Source: Fasciolopsis buskii (taxonomy: Eukaryota > Platyhelminthes > Trematoda > Plagiorchiida > Fasciolidae). From it: a DNA stretch of 64,000 bases. A program made the translations under genes and the position numbers. Under the pieces are notes generated by a model. The model saw only the letters and a program-made list of their open reading frames with translations, was not told the origin of the DNA and ran no database searches. Shown here piece by piece: positions 12,007 through 27,900 of the stretch (within the stretch, counting starts at the first letter, position 1; every line of letters starts with the position of its first letter). Location of the stretch: positions 6,093 to 70,092 of the forward strand of contig LUCM01001779.1 of assembly GCA_008360955.1 (NCBI GenBank), in the 5' to 3' direction.

Positions 12007-14530
12007 TGGACAATGTGCTTGGCTGACAAGATAATAGCTAGTTCATGAATATACAGACAAGCGTCACATGACTACTATTGAACTAGTCAAGTTTAAGCTG
12101 ATATTGCCTCGTGATTTCACACGAGAAGAGGAAGTGCGACCCCGGGGGAGCCTTATATCACAATCTGAAGCTGCTCATCGACAAATTCCCGTCAGATAAT
12201 AGAGTGGAGATGATCCGATTCGGATACAAGTAGCGCGAAATATATTGTGTACAACGGGTTATCGAGGCACATTTCGTATGTCATTGTAAAGCTGAGGGAT
12301 CAACAATAGGGCCTTCGTAACGGTCAGCGACTGTAAAAGTAAAAAGAATCTGAATAAACCCGATCAGGTGGAAGTCTACAGGTTCCTTGTCTAGCATAAT
12401 GAATACAACCAAACAAATGTCGCACTCCTCCACTACTGTAAAATGTCACCGAATCGAACTCAGGCTTTAGAGTGTATGAAAGGGTAGACGGATGTTTTTA
12501 CCGACAGATCAGTGCGACTGGAACTAACGAAAGATGATAATTTCACTGTAATTGCTTAGGGGGTCGATGAAACACAGAGATATATTGAGAACCGTAAATG
12601 CAAATTCTCGTTGTTTTTCTCTATTCAGTTTTTTACAAGATTCTGTGACTGAATTATTTTCAACACCCTAATCCTCAGAAATAGAGTTCATCTGTGAGCC
12701 AAACGGTAGGCACAGTCCTCTGTGACGCGATGCTTTCGACCTCCAATTAGTAGTCACTCAGCAACTAGTAAACTGCTATATGTTTGGAAGAAACGCAAGC
12801 TTATTTTTGCGTCTGTTGTAATTCACCATGCCCATCACCACAAAAAGTGACCACTCGAACAACTGGCAACAGAATTCTGTTGCACAAAATGAATCCACCC
12901 GGGAAGATAGGCGGAGGTTTTCATTCACATCAGGGAAACGGACCAAAAGCTCAAGTCTAGCTCACGATGCACTGAATGTTCACGCAATCGTGCATACAGT
13001 CATTCTGGGTAGGATCGAAAAATCTACACGTCATGGAAATGCTTTCGCTACAGGCACAAAACATGGATGACTCCTTCAACTTACTCTGGGGTCATGACCA
13101 AATCTATGACAGCAATATTATACATGCAACTGAGGACAGAGGCCATTAGCTATGCACTGGTGATGCCATTTCGGCCGGTGCTGAAAAGCTTGTTATGGAA
13201 ACTCCATTTTCAGTGCTCAGAAAAACTTAAAATCCCCAACGTGAGCTACAAAACAAACCGACAATCAAACTCGTTGAAAAAAACTTTTGAATATGTCAGA
13301 AAACTACCACGATTGCTAGTTACGGTTGGATCCATGGAGCAAATCAGAAGAGCACAGGAATGTTCACTTCAATACTAACAATACATGCATATATACATAC
13401 AAAGATTGTCGGCCACCGTATACAACGAGAAATTATGTATATTGTTTTACTGGATGTTAACTGTTATCTTCGCCCGTGTGCGTTAGCGACAAACGACGTC
13501 ACAAAGACAAATATTGGTTTTCATCTGCCGAACACTCCTTCCTGTTCTCACTTGTTCTCTACTAAGCGGGAATTTTTGAAAAACCCACTGATTTGTTTTT
13601 CACTCCACCCTCAGTCACTCTGGTGTGAGTATCAACTAATCACACTGATCTTCCGTTCAGGTCAGGTTTCGCAACGTCTAGCCTTGTACACTAATGTTTT
13701 CTGGCTTTTCTATCAATCAGCACTGTCTATGAGGAATGGGAATAAGACAGAAATAGTTAAAGATCAATTACGAGGTAATTAGTTAAGAAACAACTGATGT
13801 GAGTACAAATTAACTCATTGAAAACAGTTGCGCCAATCTTATCATTGGAAACCATCATGCAATTGTATAGTTGTCGCATTCTTGTCATTATAACGATCTG
13901 CAAATAAATTAAAATGTCTGAAATGTCCCTAAATCTATCGGCCAAAATCGCCCTTCTTTAGTGACCTGAAAAGCTGACAAACTAATTCGTTGTAGCCACA
14001 CATTCTGAGAGTTATTACGGTCTCTCGGAGTACACGACTTGATGAGATTTACAACCCATGCATAATCGAAAGGGCATCGTCCCACAGACAAACCAGCCAC
14101 AAAATATCGAGATTTATTATGGTAATGTTTTGTACCCAGTTTGTCACAAGCACACGAATTTTCCAGGAGCATTACTGGAATGAAGTGGAACTCCGACGGA
14201 CTCAGCTAGAAAAGTCCAGAATCGGGCAAAGAATGTCTTCGAAACCAAGTTAGCAAGCGTAAGAACACGACTGAGGCATTGCAAGCATTTGCTATTTCCG
14301 TCTAGGTCCGGTATGATACATTTAGACGCGAATCTTACTGGAATATTAGGATAACAAATGACGAAATAGTTCACAGTGAAAGCGAATAAAACCGAGTGAA
14401 TGCAATCAGTGGCATAAAGTGGGGACCGAAAATAGCCTGAACACCCGAAGGAAATCGGCCTGTTGATAAATGTGTGTTTCTATATGTGTATTTGAAACAT
14501 GAAAGCTGACCGAAAGGGCAATCATACGGT

Positions 14531-14573
14531 AAGTCGACCGGTCACTCAACTGGTCAATCGGTCGGTCAATCGT
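14531..14573. repeat. Imperfect GGTC/TCAA tetranucleotide repeat
   Basis: Repeated CGGTC and TGGTCAATCGG units. They are the same core as the longer tract at 39538. Confidence 0.6.
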
Positions 14574-17500
14574 TCCATGCTGTCCCCACTATGCCCGATA
14601 TGGATTCTGGTAGTCGGTGGATCATACGGATTTTGTGTGTAGAGGCTTGTAGTTGTGTTTGTGTCCTAGTTTGTACGTGTGTCTGTGGCAAACAGGTGTA
14701 TGATAAATGATCAGCCAGCCATACATCCACAGGTCACTTTCACAGCTGGTGCGAATTAGGGTCAGCGCGACCACAGATCAAAGTCTGTCAGATGTAGTAT
14801 CTAAGACGTGTTGGTACAGCATACAGGATAGGGAGCGGTGGTATCGGTAAAAATGTTTGTGTGTATCCGTACGTGTCCCGACGCATTTGCCGATAGGAAG
14901 ATCAAACGAACATAAGCTTGCAGACCACGAATGTGCTTTAAAGACTGGGCGACAAAAAATAAATGACAGAGTCGAATAACTGCAAATTTTCACCAACGTC
15001 CATTCGGATGCGGCTGTAGCTGATTTATCAATAGTTCCTTTCGACCCGGGTACTGTTATGAGGCGTTGATTTTTAGTGTTTACATAAACAGCATTGCTTG
15101 TGAGGTTTGACATTTAATGCAGGAGAGCACCAAGCCAAAGGTAAACCAATTAACGAATGGTTCATTGAGTAAATAGATGACATTTTTCTGGCCTTAGTTA
15201 TAGCCATCAGAACAAAACAACCCATAGGCCGGTTAGACCGCAGCAACGGTCTTATCAAATCTTAAGTTAAAATATGATGTTTTCGCAGTCGATATGGAAA
15301 GGTGTTGTGATATCTCAGTACTTCTCATGCACTTTGTCTGCCAAACGGATGGTAAAGTCACCGGTTGGGGAAGCAACTTTTCCTCAGCGATTTACTTCCA
15401 GTTACACGGGAAGCGTTATAGAAACAGACTATGCACTGGGTGGCAGAGGTCATGCGTGGGAATCTGTCACGGTCAAATTGTTTTTTTTTGTCATGTGACT
15501 GAGTTATCCGGTTTGTGATCTTTGGTTGACTGGTTAATTAAGTTTTAGGAGCAGTTTGATGTACTCGTTCGAGTTACCTTATTCCTGTATCTGTTATAGT
15601 ATGCCCCAACTAGAGAGTGAATATTCAAAGGGTTTCAGTATAAATATGCGCTGTTTACGTTTGCTGATTGATGTGTTTCATGCAGACGGAAATTGTCAGG
15701 TGATGATTGCTGGGAAATTAGTGCCTAAATGAAGGTGATTCAAAAGTAGCCCATTATCTGACTCGTGGGACTAATCGGATTAGGGATGGGTGACATTAGC
15801 TGCAATCAGGTTCCGCCACCGCTGCATAGCTTTGAACTCTGTCGTCAGCTCTTCCTCTCATTAGGATTTCGCCAAGTGCGTTACATGCAACAGGAACCAA
15901 AAAAAGGTGGTTTGAAATAGGAAAACAGCATGGCCAAAAATGTTTCTCATCAGCCAAAGTTTCGTTTACCGCCGTTAACGCTTTCCGAGTTGCCCAAAGC
16001 CCTCGGTTTCCGTGATTCTTAAGCAAGCCATCGCGACCATGACTTCAATCATAGCAATTAAACGAAGAACAGACCAGGACGGGTATCGTTTTACCCAGTG
16101 TGACTTCCCTACAGGTTAATTGTGACGTAAGTTTACCCCCAATCACTCCAAATCAGGGTAAACGTGATGATTAAATGGACTGATCATTTGTTGTTTTAGT
16201 AATCGAGAGGTCGAATTTCAGATCCACCCGTCACTATGGTGGCAACCGACAATTAGTTATTTACAATTGGCATGCTGAGATCGTCTATGGTTGTATATCG
16301 ATCTACGTTTCAGAATCCGATTTGCCCGTCCCCTTCTGGTGTAATGAACCCCACCACGGGCATGCTGTATCAACAGCAAACAATTAGCACACGTTTTAAA
16401 AACAGTAGCAGAACCAGCGTAGTGTTTCAGTTTCTTTTAATGCAAACCAGACCGTAAATAGGCTGTTTGTTCATATTATATCCCAACCGCCGAGATTCAT
16501 CAGCCCAAGAGTCTCACAAATCCTTGTCTGTGGGGGGCGTTTTGTTGAAAAAATATCCATTATGATATTGAAAACGAGGCTAGCATAGAAAAGCCTAACT
16601 TCGGCAAATTCGGCTGCTTAAAGACACATTTATGTTGAGGATATAAAAGGAGATGAGTGCGAAATGCTTGCTAGAATTGGGCGCAATGACTGTGGTGAAA
16701 CAGAACGGCAATGTACCAATAAAATTATTAGGAATCATTGTGCCCGTTTAATAAAATCTCCATTCCATTATCAAATGTTTCAATATAGTCTGTCTACTAA
16801 CACCATATCAATAATATTGAACGTTTATGTTTCATTTGGTACACATTATATGAATGCACAGCAAATCCGGTAGGAACATGGATCCATTAGAATGCTGCCA
16901 AACGTGAAATGTTTGGCGAGCGGAGATTTAAACCAGAGCAGCTGGTCATAAGCACTCAAACGTTTCGTATTCTTTGCATATTCGGTTATTTTGTCTTGAA
17001 TTTCGTTTTCAATAACGACGAGCCCCAAGCGACTAAGTATTTAAAACACCTTGAAAAATAAGATTGAGTAAAAAAGATTTTGCAAATTCTAATTTCTAAA
17101 AAGAAATTATATTATTCTATTTTTACTTCTCAAGCAGAATTTTGATTGGCATACATGGTAAATCAGTCCCGTAACTAGGTTAATAGGAGTTCATACCTTG
17201 AAATTCTTCCAGTGACCGGGACAATAGATTGGCTCGAAATAAGGAACTTCAAACGTTTTGGTAAAATGTCCTCCACGGTATTTCTGTTGGCATCTCTCGT
17301 TTTCTAGCTATTCTAAGTTCAATGAGATGTAGGACGCAAAGAACTTCGCCATTTTACAATTAAGCTCAGTTTCGTACCTAATAGAAAACCAGAATATATT
17401 CGGGTGTGCCGCAAATTTAGTGGTGCTTATCCTTGGGACTAGTGAAAACACTATAAGAGGTTAGCTTTCAGCTAGCCACGTGTTTCACATCCATTGCTCC

Positions 17501-20500
17501 CGATCCGCACCCTTCCAAATGAGACCAAGGTAGGACAGGGATAATATAGAATAACAAACTTCCGAAGCTTGAAACGAAAAATATCTTAACTGAAATAATT
17601 TATTGCAATTCTGCAGGCCATTTGTTGCTTTCACTGGGTACAGCCCAGAGCTGCTGACGAAATACAGCGGCTGCCAACAGTGCTCTGATAGTTGGGTTAT
17701 AAAATTCATGCTGTTTTCCTCCCTTCAAATTACTGTACACTTATTGAACGGTAGTCCGCGAATGTAGGAATGGTTTTGAAGAATTACAAGGAACTGAACT
17801 CATGGACATTCCATTTCAAAACCCCACTAGGTTAACAGCTAGAGCAGCGCCGGTTATTCTTTTGATACTAGAATGCCACGAGGATCAATCATAGGGTGAA
17901 GATGATGAATGCACTGACGAGCTGGGAGAAACGAGGTTAACCAACATTCATTGTCTCGAAGATTGGCTTCACTATTGGACCTGGATGCTCAAGGGTGATC
18001 CCTAATAACGATTCATTGAATATTCTGGTGTTCTTTCTCATTCACAATATAGTAAAAGCTTTCCGTTATCGCAGATAACTTGCCGTTGTTTTTGTTGCTA
18101 GTATTGAGCAAAAGTGCGGTGAGGCATATTTCTGCTTATCATATTCCAGTGACAGTTCATTTTCTGATGGCTCATCGGGTCTAAGTTTAGTGGGCACCAA
18201 ATAGTACAGTTTTTATTCGATTGCTACCGCGAACTAAGTGGAAAGGTTTGGCTTGGTTGAAAGTGGAGTAGATTCGAACAGGTTAGGAAAAATTCTTCTT
18301 TCATCAAATTCTCACTAAACCAATCATCAGTCTCCCCTGAGACGGCGTACTACAAATGCCTGTATTCAACGATGCGTTTGGCATAGCCAATAGAAGATAA
18401 TAAACAAAAATCCCTTTCGATTGTGCTGCCAAACTAGTGGTAAGCAGATCGGCGTCAGTTGCGATGACGAAAGACGATAGTGATCGATGTGCGGCAGTGC
18501 GGAGACCGGTTCACTTCAAACGCAAATCAAATGCCTATTTTGTGTACGAGAAATGAAATGCGTTCAACTGTCCGTGATAGTCGTTTACGTTCCGTTGATA
18601 AGCCCTATTCTGGTCTGTCGGTTTGGTCTGCGTTTGAACTGGGAAGCGAAAGTCCGATACTGCTAGACTGGAACGTTCGGTTTTGACAGCCGCTGCTTGA
18701 AGTTTTGAGAATACTCCGCCAAGTGTAAAGGTTTGAATGCTTTTGTGTTTTTGTGTGATTTGTTTGATGTTCGAAACCTCGACACCGCCGAGTAGTGGAG
18801 GCAGTGTAATATCATGATTGCCAATATAAAAAGCAGCATTTTTCGCAGTGTTTGCATACTTTTATTTTGACAATCAACTTTAGACGCTCAGACTATTTTC
18901 CGCTTTCGAATACAAATTGACTTTGAATTGTTATTATTTCAGTAGGATGCATTTTTGCTAATCTTATCCACAACTATTTTGAGGGAACAACGTGCAATAA
19001 AATATACCATTTTCGTAATCCTTCGATTTCCGGGATTTTATTTGCATATCCGATATGCAATCTAAGGTGCGGCTGATGAAGTGAATAGCTGTCTGAATTC
19101 TGATACCCACTCACCGATGCATTGGATGCATGAAGCAAACGTTACATCCTAAAATCCGATGAAATTCTACTCTTGGATAGATTGGTCAGTTAGATGTGAC
19201 TTTCCTGTCGACAAACTAACAACGGATACTTTTTTTAATATCCTTTTGGAAATATTTTTGAATGTATCCAACCTATCCAGCCATGAACAATGGATTTTAT
19301 AAACCCTTAATGCAGGTGGAATTTTTATTGACAAATTTGCTTTGATTTCCATTGAACAGCTTTGGGGAAAAGTCATGAGCTAATGAACAGCCTAAACAAG
19401 ACAAACCGTATAGAAATTATTTTTAAATGCAGCCCCGAATAAATCAAGAAACACTTACTACCACGACCTTAATTCACATACGGTAATCTCTTTATGTTTG
19501 TCGCATCTAAAACCCTACTTTGGTAATAAGCATTTTATCTTTATTTGATCCATCTATAAGCGGTTTTGTTTCCAGTATTATAACTATTGAATCTTGAAAA
19601 CAATTCATCACGCATAAAGTCCCTTATCAACCTTTAAACAAAGCTTGGCGTTTTAACAAATCTTCGAATTCAACAACATTCTCCGTTTGCTCCACCATAC
19701 TGATTCCCAAAACAGATATTTGTGCTTACGTTCATCGCGACGCAATCCCGCCCCATCTCAACTGAACTCTTCTAGTCAGGAATTTCAACTAGTGCCGTAG
19801 AAACTTCGCTTTTCTTCCTTTAATCATTACTTCTGCCCTAGCTATCGTTCTCAACTGATAATGGCACGCTTACTTTTGGACTTTAGTCAAAACATTAAAA
19901 AAGCATCTTGTTCCGACCCCATTTGGCAAATACTCATGCATGGTGACTTTATTGTTCATAACAGGGGCTGGCTTTTGTGCGCTTTTGTCATCCAGGTTTG
20001 CAGTGGTGAAGCTAAACGTTTCGCTTTGATAAACAACCTAAGCCAACTTGCTGATTTACCCACAAACATTCCCGAACGAGGTCGCGATGGTGCCCAAATG
20101 TTTGGCCTTCCTTTTACCTCCACTCCCGTTTTTCTTCTGACATTTTTTCACTTCTACTTGGTTCACCACACCACTGTCTTATCTCGTTATTCCCCAAGCT
20201 TTCCCATCCTGCTCATAAGTGAAATTTGAGATGGATCTTTCGCTATTAAGGGTCCGTTATTTGCGATGATTTTCGTAGTTTTGTAACCTCCTACCGATAG
20301 ACATGTCTTTGTTTTTCATCAAAAGCTTCCCCTTCTCTCCAATTCTTGCCGTCACTAGTCTCCATAGAACTTATCATTTCATATCAAACTTTGCCAAGCG
20401 AGGCACACTGGAGTTTGCTGAGTGGTATAACTATGCGTGTAGATGTGATGTAAACAGAAAAACTCTGCCTCCGGCTGAAGGAGACGACCGCACAGTCCCG

Positions 20501-21764
20501 TAAGTCGCAAGCAGCTTTTATGAGCTCAAAGTACGTACCCCTGAATTATTTAGAAAGTCGAAAACAGTTTTCTGCGTCACAAATCAATCGTCTTATCTCT
20601 ACTGCTACCGGCAGTCATCCATTCTGGTCCCTTGCTGCGGCTGTTTTCCCACAACTTCTGGCCTACCAGCTTCTTCCTATTTGCAACTCTGAAGGCTGCT
20701 TAGCTGGTCAACTCCACAAGAAATCTGAGGTTTAGCCCTACATTTAACATCCGGTCTCATCCTTTCAAGCCACACTGTTACCCTACCTGGATCGACTTTC
20801 ACTGGTCATTTGATTCTGCCATAATCGAAACTAGAAATTGTCACCAGATCCTATAATCATTAAGCAAGTGCAGGTCACCCGGTATGGACAGTATTCCATC
20901 TGCCGTCCGCTGAGTGTGTAGTCCTTAATTATCCGTCACTTAGCATCGCTGTTTTCGTTGTTATCTAGAAGCTGAAACTTTTCCAGTTTTCCCGTAAGAA
21001 GAAATAATTCCGCCTAATCCTGGTTTCAACGACTCCACTGATCACAACAAATGCTGCCCTATTTTATGTAACTTTTATTCTGGGAGCTTTCAAATTTGTT
21101 ACCTCTGATCAGTTTTGCCATTTTATCACCAATACGGACTTTAATGCCATCGTTCCAAGAGTGATTTGCATGCCCTTATTTCGCTCTGATGGTCACCAAA
21201 ACTTGATAACTACGGAGCAGAGTACATTGTCGCAATTGACACGTCAAAGGCTTTTTATTGCATCTAGCACGATAGATTTTTCTCACAATTGCTTTGCACT
21301 TCGTTTTCCCAATTTTTCAACTTCATGGGTTTAAGTTTCTCTCAGCAACTGAGCCTCTCAGTCAGACTCGACTGGTTTCAACCACAATGGTTCCCCGAAA
21401 ATCTTGAGGTTGCTTTAAGCTCTGTTATTTCTTCCACTGTATTTCTGATCTTTATTGTGGACTTCGTTTCTGCTAACTGAAACCCAACAATAGTTCTATT
21501 GGTTATTCCACTGTTTCACTAGATTACACACTACCATTCTCGTAGTACCTACCACCCAATATTAATGGAGAATCTTGACCCTCATTTGCATTTCTCGCCG
21601 CTGAACTTGAACAACTATCTAAACAGATTTACGCAAATGATAAACATTTTTAAAAACCCTGAATCACCACCCTTCTCAATCTCACGTGAGCTTCCTTCTT
21701 TTTTCAAACTTCCCCGGTCCCAGACACTGCGTTTATCTTTTATCTTTTATCACTTGCTTTCTTA

Positions 21765-21902
21765 ATTAATGAAACGGTAATGTACATCCTTTTTCGGGAA
21801 GGAGGCCGCGGCCAGAAAAACGGGAATTTGACCGGCGGTACGTGGATTTGAACTGGTGATCTTCACTTCTTTAACCGCTTGGACACCGCCCGCCAAGGCT
21901 TT
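21765..21902 (-). mobile_element. tRNA-derived SINE, family 1, copy A
   Basis: On the minus strand a tRNA-like head (TCCAAGCGGTTAAAG, later CAGTTCAAATCC as B box) is joined to a tail containing CTGGCCGCGGCCTCC, CCGAAAAAGGATGTACA and TTTCATTAA. Head and tail have the same order and spacing in two other copies, at 28688 and 55677. Confidence 0.75.
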
Positions 21903-24900
21903 ATTTTAATTGCCATCCAATTCTGATCGTTATGCACGTGTTTTATCTTGCTACGCATTATGCTTGGAAGTTTGATTTCGCATTCCTTACCAGACGTCTT
22001 TTCATTCCATTCCAATTTGTTCTACTAAACAAAATCCAAGTTTGTTTATCACTTGTGTACTGTAGTCATGAATGCGGTGAAGATTGGTGAAGATTCTTCA
22101 CCTTTTCTCAGCTTAGTTCAGTGTGTAGCAGTCAGGTTGATTAACGAACGGGGGTTAGCTTTCAGTTTGCAGTCGCTTGCTCGCTGCTTGGGGGTTCATT
22201 GTTTTCTGTCTATCTGTACTATCCCGGGTTTTGCTCCTACGAAACTCCTTACATTATTCATTTACCCGTTATCTTTCCTGGTGCATCTGTACAGAGCATA
22301 TGAACCTTTCGTATTAGATTTCAAACCTCGAATTTTTGCCGGATGACAAAACTTACAAACGCACTTTTGCTTTTGTATTCACCACGAACCGTAACGTCTA
22401 TTTTTGAAAGCATGATCAACAAACTGTTTTGTTTCTGATTGTTTCCTCCTTAAGTTTTCCCATTTATTCCGCATATCCAATGATCATGGATTCGAAACCG
22501 TTTTCCCGTAAATGGCTCGGTTTATAAAAACAAACAGATGGTGATCAGATGGACTTTCAGTCTTTCCGCAACATCCTTACACAACTCGAAAACTTTAGGA
22601 TAAAATATGATATTGAATTCGTGTCCTGCAACCTTTGTCATATTGCAATTGAAGTAAGTTATTGTTGAGAAGAACGAAAGTTCAGGCTTAAAACCTTGTC
22701 AGAACTGGACAAAAGTATGTTACTTATATGATTTGGAACAAAGACGCTTAGATCGACTAGGCCTGTTTTTAATCATAAAATTGGAGAGTAATTAACCCAT
22801 CAAAATTTTCCTTCCTTACCACTCATTTCATTCTTTCTGTTTGCTACTAGTATATTGCTCTAATTCTGCAATGAAACCCACGTCACTGTTTTTATCTCAT
22901 TATCTCCGCTGTTTTTTTTCCACTAAGTGGCAGGGACCGGTTCTCTTAATCTCACATTCCTGGCGTCATAAGTCTAGTCAAACAAAAATAGCAGTGAGAG
23001 AGAAAGTGTGTGAGACAGGCAACGACCGACAGAGATCAGCTAATTGGTTTATTAATAAACAACTCGTAGACAGTTATGATGAACTGGGTAATCAACAACA
23101 GAGCCAATTTCATTGAATTAAAGCAAATAAATCTGAACGAAGTCGACAATAACTCTTTGGATGGCATTTTCAATCGGACTGCGGTTTCTTTGTTCTTCGT
23201 CTACGTGTATGCTAAAACTGATTGTGAACAATTCGTTAATTACTCTGGACAATGTCATCCAACCCAAGCTACGATTAGATTCTTACGATTTCAGTGGGTT
23301 GGAATTAGGTTTTTCCATACTACCATCGATTCTGTTGAGCAGCGTAGCAGAAAAATTATGACAAGCAAAAATGGAAACATCGGAGCCAAAGATTGTCCTT
23401 TTAGCTGATGAGAGAAATGCACCTAAGCGTGTAAAGACACCCCGACTTTACATATACTCCACGTATTCCGACTTTGGGTTGAGATATGTTACAATGTGCA
23501 ACAAGTTTGGTAATGCGGAAGGATAGTGCGTTAAGAATAGTCTGAAACACATATCACGATGGAGATTTTACACGGATTCATCAAATATATCCACAGACCT
23601 AATCGGTTAACTCAGATTTAGTTAGTTGTCTTGTATCATAGGAATATCGGGTGCAAAACAGTAATTTTTGTCTACTAGATTCACGTACAAGGACCGTGTC
23701 GGAAGGAATTAAGTGGTAATCGCATCTTCACAATGAACTAACGGAATGCAGGCTTTTCGATTCCTATTCGTTGCGTTGTCTTTTGAATGCTTAGTAAATT
23801 CGTGAATTTTTTCATTTGGTTCAAGGGCTTAGCGGTAAAAAATTTTGATCTGCAGAGTCTGGCTTGACTTTCTGTTGAGAATCATCATTCCTAGTGCTCA
23901 GATCATGATGTAAAGCATATTCATCCAACCATGTCGAAGCTCCACGGCAAAAGTTGATAAATTTATTTTTTGTTCCGCAACATTGTGACATTGACGATAG
24001 CAGTTATTAGGCAGAATTGGTAGCAGGAGGCTACGAGGTAGCAAATAAAATTGCAAGTAATCAATAAACTATAAAATTATAAATCCATAACTATTTGGGT
24101 TAAAAAATTGTGGAAATCAGTTGGACGACGTTAGTGGTCATGCAGAATGAATATTTTCGAAATTCATTCTCGCATTATTAGGCCATCAGTACACGTAAAG
24201 TTGTTTCACTAATCACGGACTTGTAAATTCTATCCATTAAGGGTAACTTGGATTCGGTTTGGGTACTTGGTTTTTAAATGTAACGTAACGTTACAAGGCG
24301 CGTTTGATCATTTAGGCAACGGAACTGTCTCATGGGATGTAGAAGAAGAAATGAGGATAAGTCACACTTGACTGTGTTTTAGACTGAGATGAAAACTTAC
24401 CCGAAAGCTACTCAACTTTATTCGTCAACTGAATACAGTAGTGGTAGGATTCCGAGGTGAAAAATTTCACCAAGTTTTCCAAAGAATCACCTCGCAGTAT
24501 TATCCCAGAAATTACCTTAAAAAATAGGAAATCAATAAAGTTTATTGCTGATATTACTTGGAATAATCAGGAAAACATATTCTTTGTGTCCGAACTCTGG
24601 TGTGTGCATGGAAGAATAAATGCGAATTGAAGTTCATAGTGGTTAATTTTAATGAACAATTGCTACATGATATGAGTTACAAACCACTACACACCAAACC
24701 ATCCAGGCCGTTGGCCGATATGGTTCACGTATCACGGTCGGGAAGACCTTTTACCATGATATTTTTGGTTCAGTCGTTCAATCTGTGTTCTTATCCTTAT
24801 CTTAGTAAGACGGGCATGCATTATTGTTGCTTTTCGACATCATGCATGGAACAACCATACACTAATACCATGGTTTCTAAGTTGATATAAGCCCAGATAA

Positions 24901-27900
24901 TCTGTGACGACTCGTGATTGATGCTGTTTCTAACAGCTGACAAATCGTGGTCAAACAGATGAAATTGTAATATTCGTAAATCAGATTCGTGAGCTCAAAT
25001 CCTTGCAGCACAAATCAGTTTCACTTTGATGCCTCCTAATTCTAAAACTATTATTATACGATTGCCCTTTACTAATCAAGTGCACAAAGAAGTCTAATGA
25101 AATAAGTAGTAGCACCGTGGATTATAATTGTTATGGCTGGATAATAAATGTGGATTACGCGACATTTTCGGTAATGAATTGTTTGCAGTTCTAACTTGTA
25201 ACTATCTTCAGCGGAATTCAGTTACTGCTCAGATTATTTTTGCACAGTGGACGGTTGAAGGGAATTATAAAATCGGGTACGTCGTTAAATGGAAGAATAA
25301 ATTCTGAACTGGACTTCGTATCTGGTCAGTGAATAGTGCATAGTGTAGCCTACAGTGTTCCGTGAAGATTCTGATTGTGTAAATTTCGAATATGGTTGAT
25401 GGCCTAGGTTTATTCAAGTATTTCTCTTTTTGCACCGTTCTCGTACGCTGCAAATCTGCACGGAAACTGAATTCAATAGTCCGACAACCTTTAGCAAAGA
25501 ATGATTATCTTCACATGACAACTGAGATATTCTTTATATCAATGTAATATCATCTTTGATAAGCAGAGCGGCGACAACGGCGTTCGGAAAAAAGAAAAAT
25601 TTGTATGCCACTCTCTCTGACTCCAAAAAGGCGGGAAGCGTAATCTTTTAACAAAATGGTTGAGGTGGAAGTAACTGAATTTGAAGGCAGGATGTATCCA
25701 TGATATTGCGGCAGTTAGTCTCGAGAAAAAATGGCAGAGTTGCACTATACTGCATTTTCTACCGGAATGTATTGCTGCAGAATGGCTATTCAAATTAATA
25801 GTAGGAAGAGTGTCAACGACGGTGCTGTGCATAAAATATCGTTTTTAGCCAGCTTACGTTCTAGCTCTTTAGGCATATTATCGCAGTAGAATCGCAGTTG
25901 TGAAGTTGTGAAAAGGTTTTAGTTTTCCCGGTTTGTGAGTGCCAACATGTGGTGGGAGTCATTAAATCTTTATAGTACTCATCTGAATAACTACTTTCAA
26001 AGACTTTGACGGACGTGGAAAATACAACAATCGAAAAAACCGTGGTTCAAACCCCAGTCAATGCATCAACCGTCATCAAAACTTTGTTTAGTGGATACGA
26101 TGGTCCGTAGGATCCCCGCTGCATTCTAAATATTCGATATATGTGGATAAAATCTTATTGTTGTAACTGTAGCCTGGAATGAAAACAAATGTGGATTCCA
26201 TATTTAATTGGCGAGCGGCTCTGAATGTATGCGCACTTTCATTCGCTTTACAAACTGTTGATCAGGATCTCTTGCTGATTAAGCTAAATGCCTTCATGTT
26301 AGAGGTTTCCAAAATCCACGTCAGGATTATTGTTTTTGTATACACGAATATGTTGTGATCGCCTCTGGTTGACCACAAATGAACTTCATAAAAGTGGCTT
26401 GGTGTGCTAATTCTTCGATTTCGAATCTTCCTTTGGGGTGATTCATACAAGGTTAGCCTGTGGCGAAAAGAAAGCTGATTACTTAAAAAGTCTAGAATGG
26501 CTCGGCTAATGTTGGCAACTTTTATTTCTGTGGTTTGCTTCAAGTCCGTGGGAATGAAAATCCATTGCATCACATAAGGCTTCAGCAGGAAATGATTCTA
26601 CGGGATTTTAGAACAAAACTTAGGAAAGTGATCGGAAACAAAGACCAGTGGATCATTCATTCTCGTAGGCGGTTATCAATGAGTGAACTACCTGGTTAAG
26701 TCTCATAACTTCCAGTGACAGAGGAAGCGTTCAGTTTAGAGAAATGAATATAGGTGGTATTCAAGCTGAGTGAACGGAAGGTTTGCACTGTTTTGATATA
26801 TTAGTAGTGCAATAATGCAAATTAATGGCGAAAATCGCTTCAAATACTCGCAGATGGTAGCGATTTATTCATTTCCTCCGTCTGTTTCAAGCGGATGGAA
26901 TAAAATTTGCGATTTTAATATCATTTCCTTTCTTGGAAGAAGAACAGTGAGTTTAAGTATCAAAACACTAATTTATTCTAAGTACACTAGCCGGTCGAGT
27001 TCAATGAGACTTTTTAATCAGTCCACAAATATCATCCAGCAAGTCATTTTCTTGGGACTGGAAGAGATTTTATTACCCTGCTTGTGTTCACTGGACTTGG
27101 AGTTCAAATATTTATGGTTCCATCTCCAGCCACAGTAAAAATGTTTGCCTGTTGAAGGTGTTCTCTCTGCTTGTCCTAACTGTGGACCAACCTCGAATTT
27201 GAAGTCTGTTGAGTCGGACAAAGTGCTTTTTGAACTACTCGGTTATCCAAAACGTTTGATGTGTGGATACTGGCATTCCCGGCGGCCACTAAGTGTCAGG
27301 ATGTCTTCTGTGATGTTTCCCTAACCGCGTCTGTTTTCCGAATAAATTCAATATGTCCAAATGCTTCAGCAGTTCATCCATAGATCAACATTCATCCTTT
27401 GGCTAGGGGTTGTTTTGAAACGTCATTTGGTTTGGACGAGGTAGAGGTTGCTAAAACGATCGTGAATACCCCGCCAGTAACTTGCACATTCTCCAAATTG
27501 AATGCTTGTTCTTCTGAATCATTGTGAAAGAATGATACTGGAGGTGGAAAAATTGATTTTGTGATTAGATTATGTTCATACATTCAGGCAGAGTTCTTCA
27601 TTCCACTGTGGCTAATGTGACATTTGTCGCAAGCTGTTGTGCCCGTTTGTAATCTCGACTAGTTCTGAAGACTTTTAGGCAAGTCTTCCCGCTGCTTTTG
27701 ATGAATATTTGACCGACTGTGTTCTCTTGGGGAAGAATGCTAGTGCGGTCTTTCCAGACGTTCAGAAGTGCAAACAAGCTGTCCTGTTATTGGATTGTAA
27801 TCGGTTTCTTGGGCATGAATTTGGCCCAACGTTTAGTAAAGTAAGGACTTCTCTGTAATTCTGAGCACCATCATGTTTGAAAGCCTTTTATTTTTGGTAA

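Noticed and set aside
23400..23425. CTGATGAGAG-type sequence suggesting a hammerhead ribozyme as in schistosome SINEs
   Set aside because: The required GAAAC core and stems are absent; none of the SINEs here contains a hammerhead.
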